From NCBI RefSeq assembly GCF_022346615.1, contig NZ_JAKRNS010000010.1, positions 1 through 64,000 of the forward strand: a DNA stretch of 64,000 nt, written 5' to 3'. A program made the translations under genes and the position numbers. Under the pieces are notes generated by a model, which did not search any database, was not told where the DNA came from, and was given only the letters and a program-made list of their open reading frames with translations. Source of the stretch: Staphylococcus sp. ACRSN (GTDB lineage: Bacteria; Bacillota; Bacilli; Staphylococcales; Staphylococcaceae). Shown here one piece after another: positions 17,744 through 26,632 of this stretch; the first letter of the stretch is position 1, and the number at the start of each line of letters is the position of its first letter.

Positions 17744-18172
17744 TTATTTTTCAAAATGTGGTATTAAGTCTCCGTAACCTAGTTCTTTTAATTTATCGAA
17801 AGGTATAAACTGAACTGCAGCTGAATTTATACAGTATCGTAGTCCGCCAGTTTCAGTAGGCCCATCATTAAAAACATGTCCAAGATGGCTGTTTGCATCT
17901 TCTGAACGTACTTCAGTACGAACCATGCCAAATGACTTATCAACAAGTTCGATCACTTCATCATCATCTAGTGCTTTAGAAAAACTAGGCCAACCACAAT
18001 CTGATTCGAATTTTTCTTCTGATGTAAATAATGGTTTGCCTGAAATTTTATCAACATAAATACCTTTTTCAAAATGATTCCAATATTCATTTTGAAAAGG
18101 TGGTTCAGTTCCATTTTCTTGTGTAACAAGGTATTCCATTTCAGTTAAATCATTTTTCGACTTTTTAATCAT
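17744..18172 (-). CDS. msrB: Peptide-methionine (R)-S-oxide reductase
   Basis: 142 residues. The catalytic Cys114 is in [19 protein letters not shown] with Cys59 supplies the likely resolving cysteine. The Cys-x-x-Cys zinc pairs of some MsrB proteins are missing, which is normal for this subtype. It repairs the R isomer of oxidised methionine and overlaps msrA by 8 nt, so both stereoisomers are handled by one transcript. Confidence 0.95.
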   Translation of the reverse strand: MIKKSKNDLTEMEYLVTQENGTEPPFQNEYWNHFEKGIYVDKISGKPLFTSEEKFESDCGWPSFSKALDDDEVIELVDKSFGMVRTEVRSEDANSHLGHVFNDGPTETGGLRYCINSAAVQFIPFDKLKELGYGDLIPHFEK

Positions 18173-18692
18173 TTTGTTTCCCCCAATGTCTTTCTATAAA
18201 GGATTTTCTACCTGAGCCACGTTGATATTGCTCGTAGTGAAGTGGATTTTTCTTGTAATAATCTTGGTGATAAGATTCTGCAGGATAGAAATTTTTATAA
18301 GGTTTAATGGGTGTAATTACAGGTTTATCAAAGATTGCTTGTTCATTCAATTGTTGTATCTTAGCTTCTGCTGCTTGTTTTTGATGTTCATCATGATAAA
18401 AAATAACTGGTTCATAATGTTCTCCACGATCAAAAAATTGACCTCCATTATCTGTAGGGTCGAATGTTTTGAAATAAACATCGAGAATATTTTCGAAAGT
18501 AGTAACATTTGAATCATACGTGATTTGTACTGCCTCAACATGACCTGTTTGGTTTGTACTTACACTCTCATATGTCGGATTATCAACATGTCCACCACTA
18601 TACCCAGAAATAACTGACTCTATACCTGGATAAGAAGTGAAGGGTTTAACCAAACACCAAAAACAACCGCCTGCTAAAGTTGCATAAGCCAT
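18165..18692 (-). CDS. msrA: Peptide-methionine (S)-S-oxide reductase
   Basis: 175 residues with the GGCFWC signature (catalytic Cys10, partner Cys13) and the family's GYSGGHVDNPTYE and YHQDY stretches. It reduces the S isomer of methionine sulfoxide in proteins. AGGAGGG precedes the ATG. First gene of the msrA-msrB-crr-yozE unit. Confidence 0.95.
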   Translation of the reverse strand: MAYATLAGGCFWCLVKPFTSYPGIESVISGYSGGHVDNPTYESVSTNQTGHVEAVQITYDSNVTTFENILDVYFKTFDPTDNGGQFFDRGEHYEPVIFYHDEHQKQAAEAKIQQLNEQAIFDKPVITPIKPYKNFYPAESYHQDYYKKNPLHYEQYQRGSGRKSFIERHWGKQND

Positions 18693-18812
18693 AAAAACCC
18701 TCCTAATACTATTTTGTCATAAAGTTACCACTATTTTAAGGATTTTGCTATAAAATTGTTTATATAATTATTTAAGACATTAAAGATTGGTAACATAAAT
18801 AATGACAATATT

Positions 18813-19652
18813 TTAGGTTCTAAGTACAACCAAGCCAATTGCCCCTTGACCAGTATGTGTTGATATAACTGGAGTAGTAACGTTTGTGTCGTACTGACTT
18901 ATATTAAATTCGTCTGTAAAGTGTTTTTTAATCTTATCCACAAATTCAATAATATTAGCATGTGCAATTCCAATAGATTTTATCTTTTTGTCACCAATAA
19001 AATGACTTATTTCTTTTTTTAAATATTGGACACTTGCATTTTGTGTACGTGAATTATGGATCAATTCAATTTTACCATCAACTAATGTACCTACTGGCTT
19101 GATTTTCATCATATTTCCAATCAAACCTTTGGTTTTACTGATACGACCACCTTTAATGAGTTGATTTAATTGACCAATTACAACGTATAGTTTGATATCT
19201 TTTTGTAATTCTTTAACATTTTTAACAATCTCATCTGTTGCTAATTCATCATTGTTCCAATCAACGACATGTTGGACTTGATAACCTAATCCATAGGAAA
19301 TTGATTTTGAATCAATGACCGTCACATTACTATTAGTCATTTGACTCGCTTGTAATGCAGTTTGATAAGTACCACTTAAGCCTGAAGTCATGTGAATACT
19401 AATAATTTCAGAACCGTCAGCACCAAGCTCGTCATATAAATCAATGAATTTTCCGATTGCAGGTTGACTTGTCTTAACATCTGCATCATTTTCAATTCTT
19501 TCAATAAATGCTTCCGATGATATGTCAATTTGATCTGCAAAGGATTCACCATCGATAGTTAAATTTAAAGGTATGACATTGATATCATTGTCTGTCAAGT
19601 ATGCTTGAGAAAGGTCCGACGTTGAATCAGTTACAATTTTCTTTTTACTCAT
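18813..19652 (-). CDS. DegV-family fatty-acid-binding protein
   Basis: 279 residues. The DegV opening ([11 protein letters not shown]), the ligand-binding TSQPAIGKF and the [13 protein letters not shown] motif are clear. Members bind fatty acids and present them to FakA for phosphorylation (FakB role). Staphylococci have more than one DegV protein; this copy lies downstream of thyA-dfrA, where a FakB is known in S. aureus, but the isoform was not proven here. Confidence 0.88.
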   Translation of the reverse strand: MSKKKIVTDSTSDLSQAYLTDNDINVIPLNLTIDGESFADQIDISSEAFIERIENDADVKTSQPAIGKFIDLYDELGADGSEIISIHMTSGLSGTYQTALQASQMTNSNVTVIDSKSISYGLGYQVQHVVDWNNDELATDEIVKNVKELQKDIKLYVVIGQLNQLIKGGRISKTKGLIGNMMKIKPVGTLVDGKIELIHNSRTQNASVQYLKKEISHFIGDKKIKSIGIAHANIIEFVDKIKKHFTDEFNISQYDTNVTTPVISTHTGQGAIGLVVLRT

Positions 19653-19665
19653 ATATTTCCTCCTG

Positions 19666-20199
<534 letters not shown>

Positions 20200-20243
20200 T
20201 TATTATATAGTAAAGTGTTCTATTTATTAAATAAAAAGCGGTT

Positions 20244-21200
20244 TTATACTGCAATTGGTGCTTTTATTGCAGGATGAGATTCATAATTAATAATTTCTAA
20301 ATCCTCATAATTTATGTCAAAGATAGAGGCATTTGAATTTATTTTTAATTGAGGTGCTGAAAAACTTTCTCGTGCTAGTTGTGTCTCAATGGCATCAATG
20401 TGATTGGAATAAATATGTGCATCTCCAAAGGTATGAATAAATTCGCCTACTTCTAACCCACATTCATTTGCTATCAAATGTGTTAACAAACTATAGCTAG
20501 CAATATTAAATGGTACGCCTAAAAAGATGTCTGCACTTCTTTGATAAAGCTGACAACTTAACTTGCCATCTTGTACGTAGAATTGGAACATCGTATGACA
20601 AGGTGGTAAAGCCATAGAATCAATTTCTGTAGGGTTCCAAGCTGAAACGATATGGCGTCTTGAATTTGGGTTTTGTTTAATCTGTTCAATAACTGTTTTT
20701 AATTGATCAAAGTGATTTCCGTTTTTATCTTGCCAATCTCTCCATTGTTTACCATAAACATTACCTAAATCACCATATTTTTTTGAAAATGTATCATCTG
20801 TTAATATTTGTTCTTTAAATTTTTTCATTTCTTCTTTATAAAGTAGATTGAATTCAGAATCTGTTTGTGAACGATGTCCAAAATCACTCATATCTGGTCC
20901 GTTATAGTCTTTAGAATTTATATAATTTTCAAAGGCCCATTCATTCCAAATATTATTATTATATTGTAAAAGGTATTTGATGTTAGTATCACCTTTAATA
21001 AACCACAATAGTTCAGTGGCGATTAGTTTAAAAGATACTTTTTTAGTTGTTAATAATGGAAAGCCTTTAGAAAGGTCAAAACGTAACTGATGGCCAAATT
21101 TTGAAATAGTTCCAGTGTTCGTACGATCGTCTTTTTGTTTGCCAATTTCTAAAATTTCTTCACATAGTTCATGATAGGATTGATCAAAGGCATTTTGCAT
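20244..21200 (-). CDS. thyA: Thymidylate synthase
   Basis: 318 residues when started at the third of three tandem ATG codons (21206, 21203, 21200); the first is only 3 nt from AAGGAG, so the second or third fits best. It methylates dUMP with methylene-tetrahydrofolate. Catalytic Cys201 lies in [13 protein letters not shown], and the phosphate-binding [10 protein letters not shown] and [12 protein letters not shown] are intact. Followed by dfrA and degV in one direction, as in S. aureus. Confidence 0.97.
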   Translation of the reverse strand: MQNAFDQSYHELCEEILEIGKQKDDRTNTGTISKFGHQLRFDLSKGFPLLTTKKVSFKLIATELLWFIKGDTNIKYLLQYNNNIWNEWAFENYINSKDYNGPDMSDFGHRSQTDSEFNLLYKEEMKKFKEQILTDDTFSKKYGDLGNVYGKQWRDWQDKNGNHFDQLKTVIEQIKQNPNSRRHIVSAWNPTEIDSMALPPCHTMFQFYVQDGKLSCQLYQRSADIFLGVPFNIASYSLLTHLIANECGLEVGEFIHTFGDAHIYSNHIDAIETQLARESFSAPQLKINSNASIFDINYEDLEIINYESHPAIKAPIAV

Positions 21201-21337
21201 CATCATGCACTCCTTCTTTTTTATATTATTTATGTTAATCATATTTGAAATTCACTTTAATTTAAAGGGGGGAATTCAATAAAAACAAACCCAATATTTA
21301 CACTTTATGAAATTATCACGTTCGCAGTCAGCTATAT

Positions 21338-21387
21338 AAAAAAACAGTGTCCTATTCTATAAAATTCGAATTGAACACTGTTTTTTT
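21338..21387 (-). terminator. Terminator after brxA
   Basis: ACAGTGT (21344-21350) and ACACTGT (21375-21381) bracketed by A7 and T7 runs, about 55 nt past the brxA stop. The symmetry would allow action on both strands. Confidence 0.75.
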
Positions 21388-21435
21388 AGTATATCTATTT
21401 TTAGAATTTATTTATTTAATTAATTTGCTATTCAC

Positions 21436-21870
21436 TTAGCAGTAATCATCAAAAGCGTCTTTGATATCCATGCAAATATCTTGAATATCTCTACCTTCAA
21501 TGTGTTCTCGAGGAATAAAATGTTTTAATTCAGTTCCTTTAAATAACGCATAAGATGGGCTTGAAGGAACTTGTTGAATGTAGTTTCTCATTTCTTCTGT
21601 TGCTTCTTTATCTTGACCTGCGAATACAGTTATTTTATGTGTAGGTTTTTTGTCATTTTGTTCAACAACAGTTACTGCGGCTGGTCTAGCTAAACCTGCT
21701 GCACAACCACATGTAGAATTTATAACAACAAAGGTTGTTTCATCTTCTCCTACATTTTCCATAAATGATTTTACGTCTTCAGCTTGCTCAAGACTTTTAA
21801 AATCTCTACCAGTTAGCTCCGTACGCATTTGTGTAGCTAATTCATTCATATATGCTTCATATGCATTCAT
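21436..21870 (-). CDS. brxA: Bacilliredoxin BrxA (YphP/YqiW family)
   Basis: 144 residues from the ATG at 21870 (GGAG 9 nt upstream). The active site is Cys54-Gly-Cys56 in [14 protein letters not shown], the bacilliredoxin CxC motif. BrxA removes bacillithiol from S-bacillithiolated proteins after oxidative stress; the bacillithiol gene bshA is also in this window. It is the last gene of the unit with cvfC. Confidence 0.93.
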   Translation of the reverse strand: MNAYEAYMNELATQMRTELTGRDFKSLEQAEDVKSFMENVGEDETTFVVINSTCGCAAGLARPAAVTVVEQNDKKPTHKITVFAGQDKEATEEMRNYIQQVPSSPSYALFKGTELKHFIPREHIEGRDIQDICMDIKDAFDDYC

Positions 21871-21895
21871 CTTAAACATCTCCTATATCTAATAT

Positions 21896-23017
21896 CTAAT
21901 TATTTTTGTTTCTATTAGCGATTTGTTTCCAGACAGAACCCAATGCTTCGTCTCCGTTTTCTATACGTGAAATTGCCATTTCAATTTGTAGTTTCACTTC
22001 ATATGCAGGATCATTGGCATGTGTTTTTAAAGCAGGTAATTGCTCTTCTGAGCCTTCATCAAAGATAAACATAGCTGCACGCCAACGAACAATTTTTTGT
22101 GGATCATCTAATGCCTTTTCCATTTCCGGCAATGCTTTTTTGAAGCCTAAATCACTCAGACAATCTCCTGCTGTACGTCTTACTGCAGGACTTTTATCAT
22201 TGAGCCCTTTATATAAATATGGTAAAACGGATTCATCTTCAATCATCCCTAGTAATACCACTGCTTCACGACGTAAAGGAATTTTATCTTCGTTTAGCGC
22301 TTTGCCTAATAATGGAAAATCTTCTATGGTTGGTGTTGGAAATGATTTTAACATTCTCAATCGCTCTTTCCAATCACTGGCTGTTTGATATGTGTCTAAA
22401 GTCACATGTTGATAGGTTTTTTCAGGAATTACAACTTCTGTAGCCAATGCATCTTCAACAAGTTGGTTTAATAGTGATTCAGGATATACGGCTGTAATTT
22501 CTTCGAAAACTTCTGCCATAATCTCATCTAGTTCTCCATACCTTACACCTAAATTTTCCCATTTTCTCAAAAATACAATGTTATCGTTATCTTTTTGTGC
22601 TGCCAACATACTATCTACAAAAATTTCAGGAAGTTGTTTTCTTTTTTCTTCTGTATTTGTTGTTAACTTAATTTGATATGGTATGCCTTTAAATTTCAAT
22701 ACTTCGGCTTTGACTTCACCAAAATGTTCATCAGGTAGAACTTCCTCAGTTGCATCAGCAATGTCTTCTTTTAATGTTGCAGTAACAATAGGCAATACAA
22801 CTTCCCAATCAAATTTTGGTTTTTTGTCTACAGCTAAAAAATCCATGACATGGAAAATTGATTTAACACCCTCAATTGCTAATATATCATTAATAAATTG
22901 AGGTTGGTCATCTTTAATAGAAGTATACGTATTTGATTTATTGTCTTGACGCTTTTCATTTAAGACAATTTTCATTGTGTTTGGGCTTGGTGTAGGCTCT
23001 ACACGAACAATTTCCAT
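21896..23017 (-). CDS. cvfC: Conserved virulence factor C (Nfu-N domain plus HEAT repeats)
   Basis: 373 residues. The first 85 resemble the N-terminal domain of NfuA-type iron-sulphur scaffolds ([25 protein letters not shown]); the C-terminal third has HEAT-like helical repeats ([51 protein letters not shown]). Mutants of the S. aureus homologue have reduced virulence, but the molecular role is unclear. AGGAGG precedes the ATG. The gene just upstream encodes the same first domain alone. Confidence 0.9.
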   Translation of the reverse strand: MEIVRVEPTPSPNTMKIVLNEKRQDNKSNTYTSIKDDQPQFINDILAIEGVKSIFHVMDFLAVDKKPKFDWEVVLPIVTATLKEDIADATEEVLPDEHFGEVKAEVLKFKGIPYQIKLTTNTEEKRKQLPEIFVDSMLAAQKDNDNIVFLRKWENLGVRYGELDEIMAEVFEEITAVYPESLLNQLVEDALATEVVIPEKTYQHVTLDTYQTASDWKERLRMLKSFPTPTIEDFPLLGKALNEDKIPLRREAVVLLGMIEDESVLPYLYKGLNDKSPAVRRTAGDCLSDLGFKKALPEMEKALDDPQKIVRWRAAMFIFDEGSEEQLPALKTHANDPAYEVKLQIEMAISRIENGDEALGSVWKQIANRNKNN

Positions 23018-23032
23018 TTAGATGCCTCCTCT

Positions 23033-23290
23033 TTATATTTCTTCTAATGTTTCAGTAATCTTTGGTAAAACGTCTTCCCATTCTTGAGTGTCAGTTTTAT
23101 TTATTGCTAAAAAGTCCATAACATAAAAAATAGATGTCACTTCTTCGATTTCTAATAATGCGTTAATAAATTCAGGTTGATCATCTTTAACCATATTGTA
23201 TGTGTTAGATTGATTACCTTCCCTTGCTTCATATAATACGACTTTAATTGTGTTTGGACTTGGTGTTTGTTCGATTGTTTTTATATCCAA
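23033..23290 (-). CDS. Stand-alone NfuA N-terminal-like domain protein
   Basis: 85 residues starting at a TTG codon (23290) placed 7 nt after AAGGAGG; the longer frame to 23356 overlaps the upstream gene and lacks a ribosome site. It parallels the first domain of CvfC almost segment for segment (TPSPNTIKVVLYE; VTSIFYVMDFLAINK) but carries no cysteine ligand and no HEAT part. It may partner CvfC or serve iron-sulphur cluster handling; that is inference. Confidence 0.8.
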   Translation of the reverse strand: MDIKTIEQTPSPNTIKVVLYEAREGNQSNTYNMVKDDQPEFINALLEIEEVTSIFYVMDFLAINKTDTQEWEDVLPKITETLEEI

Positions 23291-23303
23291 AATAATTGCC
23301 TCC

Positions 23304-23492
23304 TTATTGTAATTCATTACCCAATTGTTTAATTTGCTTACCAATAGAACATTCATTTATACAAAAATGATGCGCTTGTGTTTTACCATCGGTTTTTCTT
23401 TTATGATTTTTTAATAAGCATTGATTACAATAAGTGTTTATTAAATTATCGATTGCATCAATTGCCTCTTTTTCCGAGTAAGTTAAAATAAT
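23304..23492 (-). CDS. Small zinc-finger protein (DUF2602-like)
   Basis: About 62 residues with a Cys-x2-Cys, then His-x2-Cys-x3-Cys pattern (YCNQCLLK; AHHFCINECSIG) that should bind zinc. A similar protein is conserved beside cvfC in staphylococci; function unknown. The start is odd. A GTG at 23498 is only one base from AGGAG, too close for initiation, while an ATT at 23492 is seven bases away, the ideal distance. No ATG exists in this part of the frame. I therefore place the start at ATT with moderate confidence. Confidence 0.7.
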   Translation of the reverse strand: MILTYSEKEAIDAIDNLINTYCNQCLLKNHKRKTDGKTQAHHFCINECSIGKQIKQLGNELQ

Positions 23493-23660
23493 TGTCACGC
23501 TCCTATTATATAAAATTAATAAAGAGATATAGTTAAGGATAATCTTTATTAAGTATAGGTCACTTGTTCGTATTATATCACTTGTAACTATAATTGTTTA
23601 ATATAAAATTTATAAAGTACTAAGTTAGAAATATCAAATAGTATATTTATTTTAAGGGCT

Positions 23661-23688
23661 TTGCAATTTGATTATCTTTTGGTAAAAT
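23661..23688 (+). promoter_or_regulatory. Promoter of the queuosine-precursor transporter
   Basis: TTGCAA (23661-23666) and TAAAAT (23683-23688) with 16-bp spacing put the transcript start near 23695, just before the preQ1 riboswitch. Confidence 0.6.
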
Positions 23689-23702
23689 AAATCAGTTGTT
23701 AA

Positions 23703-23743
23703 GAAGCGGTTTCTAAACACCCGCATCATCAAAATTTAGGAGG
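23703..23743 (+). ncRNA. preQ1-I riboswitch
   Basis: P1 stem GCGG (23706-23709) with CCGC (23721-23724), then an A-rich tail and an H-type pseudoknot: CTAAA in the loop (23713-23717) pairs with TTTAG (23735-23739). This is the compact class-I preQ1 aptamer. The pseudoknot strand runs straight into GGAGG of the ribosome site, so bound preQ1 should hide it and stop translation of the transporter. Assignment is by structure and by the downstream gene's family. Confidence 0.88.
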
Positions 23744-23751
23744 ATTTTAAA

Positions 23752-24456
23752 TTGTTTAATGAAATATTTGGTGTTTTAACGTTTTTAGTTACGTTTTTAT
23801 TATTAGTTTTAATGTATAGACTTTTTGGGAAGCATGGTTTAATTGCTTGGATTGCTATTGGGACAATTATAGCTAACATTCAAGTGCTTAAAACAGTAGA
23901 TTTATTTAGCATTTCTGCTACTTTAGGGAATGTTATGTTTGCATCAATTTATTTAGCCACAGATATTTTAAATGATATCTACGGTCGAAAAATAGCAAAA
24001 CGTGCAGTGTGGATTGGCTTCAGTTCAACGTTAGTAATGATAATTGTGATGCAAATGTCACTCAAATTTGTACCCTCATCAATTGATACATCGCAAAATG
24101 CACTAGAAACAATATTTAATGTGGTTCCAAGGATTGCACTTGGGTCTGTAATTGCATATATTATTGGTCAACATTTAGATGTGTTTATATTTTCTTTGAT
24201 TAAAAAAGTATTTAGTTCTGATAGAACATTTATAATTAGAGCCTATGGCAGTACAATTATTAGTAATATTATTGATACAGCTTTGTTTGTATCGATTGCA
24301 TTTATTGGCTCAATGCCAAATGGTGCGGTACTTGAAATTTTCATAACTACATACCTTCTTAAAGTAATTTCAACGATTTTCAATGTACCGTTTGGGTATT
24401 GGGCAAAATCTATGTATCGAAATGGAAAAATACAAAAGTTAGATGAAGGTTATTAA
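23752..24456 (+). CDS. Queuosine precursor transporter (YhhQ/QPTR, VUT family)
   Basis: 234-residue polytopic membrane protein with about six hydrophobic helices and the family features ATDILNDIYGRK and ITTYLLKVISTIFNVPFGYW. Family members import queuosine precursors such as preQ0, preQ1 or queuine. It starts at TTG (23752), 8 nt after AGGAGG, and is preceded by a preQ1-I riboswitch, which firmly supports the substrate class. The window shows no queuosine biosynthesis genes, so the cell may rely on salvage. Confidence 0.9.
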   Translation: MFNEIFGVLTFLVTFLLLVLMYRLFGKHGLIAWIAIGTIIANIQVLKTVDLFSISATLGNVMFASIYLATDILNDIYGRKIAKRAVWIGFSSTLVMIIVMQMSLKFVPSSIDTSQNALETIFNVVPRIALGSVIAYIIGQHLDVFIFSLIKKVFSSDRTFIIRAYGSTIISNIIDTALFVSIAFIGSMPNGAVLEIFITTYLLKVISTIFNVPFGYWAKSMYRNGKIQKLDEGY

Positions 24457-24482
24457 TTGTATAACTGTTATTATCGTTTGAA

Positions 24483-24515
24483 AATGTCGGCAAAATTTAT
24501 GATTTTGTCGGCATT
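24483..24515 (+). terminator. Terminator of the queuosine transporter gene
   Basis: Fourteen-bp stem (24483-24496 with 24502-24515) including two G-T pairs and a 5-nt loop, followed by a T-rich run on the plus strand. Confidence 0.75.
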
Positions 24516-24525
24516 CTTTTGTTTT

Positions 24526-25080
24526 CTATATAATTTTCAAAATTTGTTCAAACAATTCATTAAATGTTTTATATCCTTCGTTATCTAGAAAGTGCCCAAC
24601 ATGATTAATACTATGTGTACGAATGCCAAAACATTGAGATACTTGATTTGAAGCCGTAATATTTACTATTGGATCATGAATTGCAGCAATTGAGTATATG
24701 TGTCGTGAATGAATTTTATTAGGATTGATTTCACATTGCTCTATAAAATCATCTAACTCAGGTAGATTTTCTAATTTGTCTATAAAACCTGAAATTAAGA
24801 ACAAACCTTTAATAAGTGGCATATTGTTAATTTTAGATAAATAATTTAATGTTGTAATAACGCCTAGACTGTGAGCTACTATTACGGTATTTTGATTTAG
24901 ATTTCCTGTTAAATTCTCTTTTAATGCATTTTGCCAATCATCAAAACTTGGGTTTTTACTATTAGGTAAGTAAACAATATTAGTATTGTAACCATAAGGT
25001 TTCATTTTATCAGATAACCATTGGAACCAATGACTTTGAACCCCAGCTTGATAACCGTGTATGATAAATAATTGTTTCAT
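24526..25080 (-). CDS. RBBP9/YdeN-like serine alpha/beta hydrolase
   Basis: 184 residues from the ATG at 25080 (GGAGGG upstream; the longer frame to 25161 has no ribosome site). The nucleophile elbow is in VAHSLGVITT, with a candidate Asp in IHDPIVN and His in INHVGHFLD, a complete triad. The opening FIIHGYQAG and small size place it in the RBBP9/YdeN group, whose natural substrates are mostly unknown. Confidence 0.85.
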   Translation of the reverse strand: MKQLFIIHGYQAGVQSHWFQWLSDKMKPYGYNTNIVYLPNSKNPSFDDWQNALKENLTGNLNQNTVIVAHSLGVITTLNYLSKINNMPLIKGLFLISGFIDKLENLPELDDFIEQCEINPNKIHSRHIYSIAAIHDPIVNITASNQVSQCFGIRTHSINHVGHFLDNEGYKTFNELFEQILKII

Positions 25081-25238
25081 AAAATCCCTCCATAATCCCG
25101 AGTGTTTCACTACACTATTATGTATGTCGATAATAATACGAAATTCAAATCGTTTTAACAAGTATTTTGATTGTAAAAAATAGTATAACTAGCATTACTT
25201 TGTTAAAATATAAATAATTAAAATGTGTAGGTGAATTT

Positions 25239-25640
25239 ATGGCAAAAATATTTTTTGATGCTGCTACATCAGGTAATCCAGGTGAAAGTACTTGTGCAGT
25301 AGTAATCATAACAGACGAAGCACGTTATCATTATACTTGTGAATTAGGTTTATTGGATAATCATTCAGCAGAATGGATGGGTTTAAAATTTGCTCTAGAA
25401 AAAGCAACAATGCTAGATTTAAATACTGCTTTGGTTTATACAGATTCAAAATTAATAGAAGATACAATAAATAAAGGTCATGTTAGAAATGAAAAGTTCA
25501 AACCGTTTTTAAATGAAGTGAAAAAAATGGAAAGTAATTTTGATTTGTTTTTTGTTAAATGGATACCGAGAGCACAAAATAAAGAAGCAAATCATCATGC
25601 ACAATCCGCGTTATATCAATTAACTAAAAATAAAAAATAA
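25239..25640 (+). CDS. RNase HI-like protein (YpeP-type)
   Basis: 133 residues with the RNase H fold. Asp7 (FFDAAT), Glu45 (SAEWMG) and Asp69 (YTDSKL) match three of the four metal-binding residues. The fourth position, Asp134 in E. coli, appears to be Asn118 here (NKEANHH), so activity may be altered or an adjacent residue may stand in. Such proteins could remove RNA from RNA-DNA hybrids. In S. aureus a homologue borders the large ebh gene; here a terminator and exonuclease gene follow directly. Confidence 0.8.
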   Translation: MAKIFFDAATSGNPGESTCAVVIITDEARYHYTCELGLLDNHSAEWMGLKFALEKATMLDLNTALVYTDSKLIEDTINKGHVRNEKFKPFLNEVKKMESNFDLFFVKWIPRAQNKEANHHAQSALYQLTKNKK

Positions 25641-25666
25641 TAGAAGAACCAATTTACCTTAATTTT

Positions 25667-25727
25667 AAACAAATAATACCTATAGCTATGGGAGTGTATG
25701 TCCCCTTGCTATAGGTATTATTTGTTT
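25667..25727. terminator. Long bidirectional terminator hairpin
   Basis: Twenty-bp perfect stem (25667-25686 with 25708-25727) whose loop contains a further GGGA/TCCC pairing. It lies between the convergent RNase H-like and exonuclease genes and would serve both. Confidence 0.85.
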
Positions 25728-25736
25728 TGTTAATTT

Positions 25737-26618
25737 TTAACTAAAATGTGTAGTTAAATACTTTCTTGAAACAAAAAGTTCATGTTCATTGCAAATATTT
25801 AAAATTTTTGTGATGTCTGTTGCAAATTTCATTTCGGGTAATAACTCATTTGCATTTAATGGAACTTCAGTGTGTATTTCTGCAAGCGTCTTAGAAAGCT
25901 TTAAGTTGTCCATATCAGCTTCTATTTTATTACGTTGTCCTGGTGTTAATTGGTCTAAAGCTGCAATAACAGATTCAACATTCCCGTGACTCTGAATTAA
26001 TTTGATTGCTGTTTTTTCACCAATACCTTTAACACCTGGATAACCATCCGCACTATCGCCCATAAATGCTTTTACATCGATTAATTGTTCAGGATTCAAA
26101 CCATATTCAGATTGGAAGCGATCTAATGTGTAACGATTGTAAATATTAAACCCTTTTTTTGTAAGCCATATTTCTACATTTGGGTTGATACATTGTAATA
26201 TATCTCTATCTCCTGTTATAACATGAATTTGATGTTCGTTAGAATATTCACGTGCTAATGTTCCGATAACATCATCAGCTTCATAATTTTGAACTCCAAT
26301 ATTAACGAAACCAAATTGATTGGATACTTGTTTAACAAAATCAAATTGAGGTATCAATTCCTCTGGTGGTGCAGGTCTATTTTGTTTATATCCTTCAAAC
26401 ATATCATTTCTAAATGTGGATTTCCCCATATCCCAACACACAGCTACGTGTGTTGGGTTAATTTCATTTATGGCTGTAAAAACGTGTCTAATAAAGCCTT
26501 GAACACCATTTGTAGGCATGCCACTAGATGTACGCATGAATTGATTGTGTAAACTCGTTGCATAAAAATGACGGAATAATAATGCCATTCCATCTATAAG
26601 TAAAATTTTGTTTGTCAT
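25737..26618 (-). CDS. 5'-3' exonuclease (FEN family, Pol I-like domain)
   Basis: 293 residues, the size of a free-standing Pol I 5' nuclease domain. Metal-binding acidic residues are seen in LLIDGMALLFRHF, AVCWDMGKSTFRN, YEADDVIGTLA and TGDRDILQC, followed by the helix-hairpin-helix region GYPGVKGIGEKTA. It should remove flaps or RNA primers. The dynamin gene lies 14 nt upstream, so they are probably co-transcribed. Confidence 0.92.
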   Translation of the reverse strand: MTNKILLIDGMALLFRHFYATSLHNQFMRTSSGMPTNGVQGFIRHVFTAINEINPTHVAVCWDMGKSTFRNDMFEGYKQNRPAPPEELIPQFDFVKQVSNQFGFVNIGVQNYEADDVIGTLAREYSNEHQIHVITGDRDILQCINPNVEIWLTKKGFNIYNRYTLDRFQSEYGLNPEQLIDVKAFMGDSADGYPGVKGIGEKTAIKLIQSHGNVESVIAALDQLTPGQRNKIEADMDNLKLSKTLAEIHTEVPLNANELLPEMKFATDITKILNICNEHELFVSRKYLTTHFS

Positions 26619-26632
26619 TGATTAAATCCTTT

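Noticed and set aside
21906..22388. A 160-codon plus-strand frame antisense to cvfC
   Set aside because: Low-complexity shadow of the HEAT repeats, without a ribosome site.
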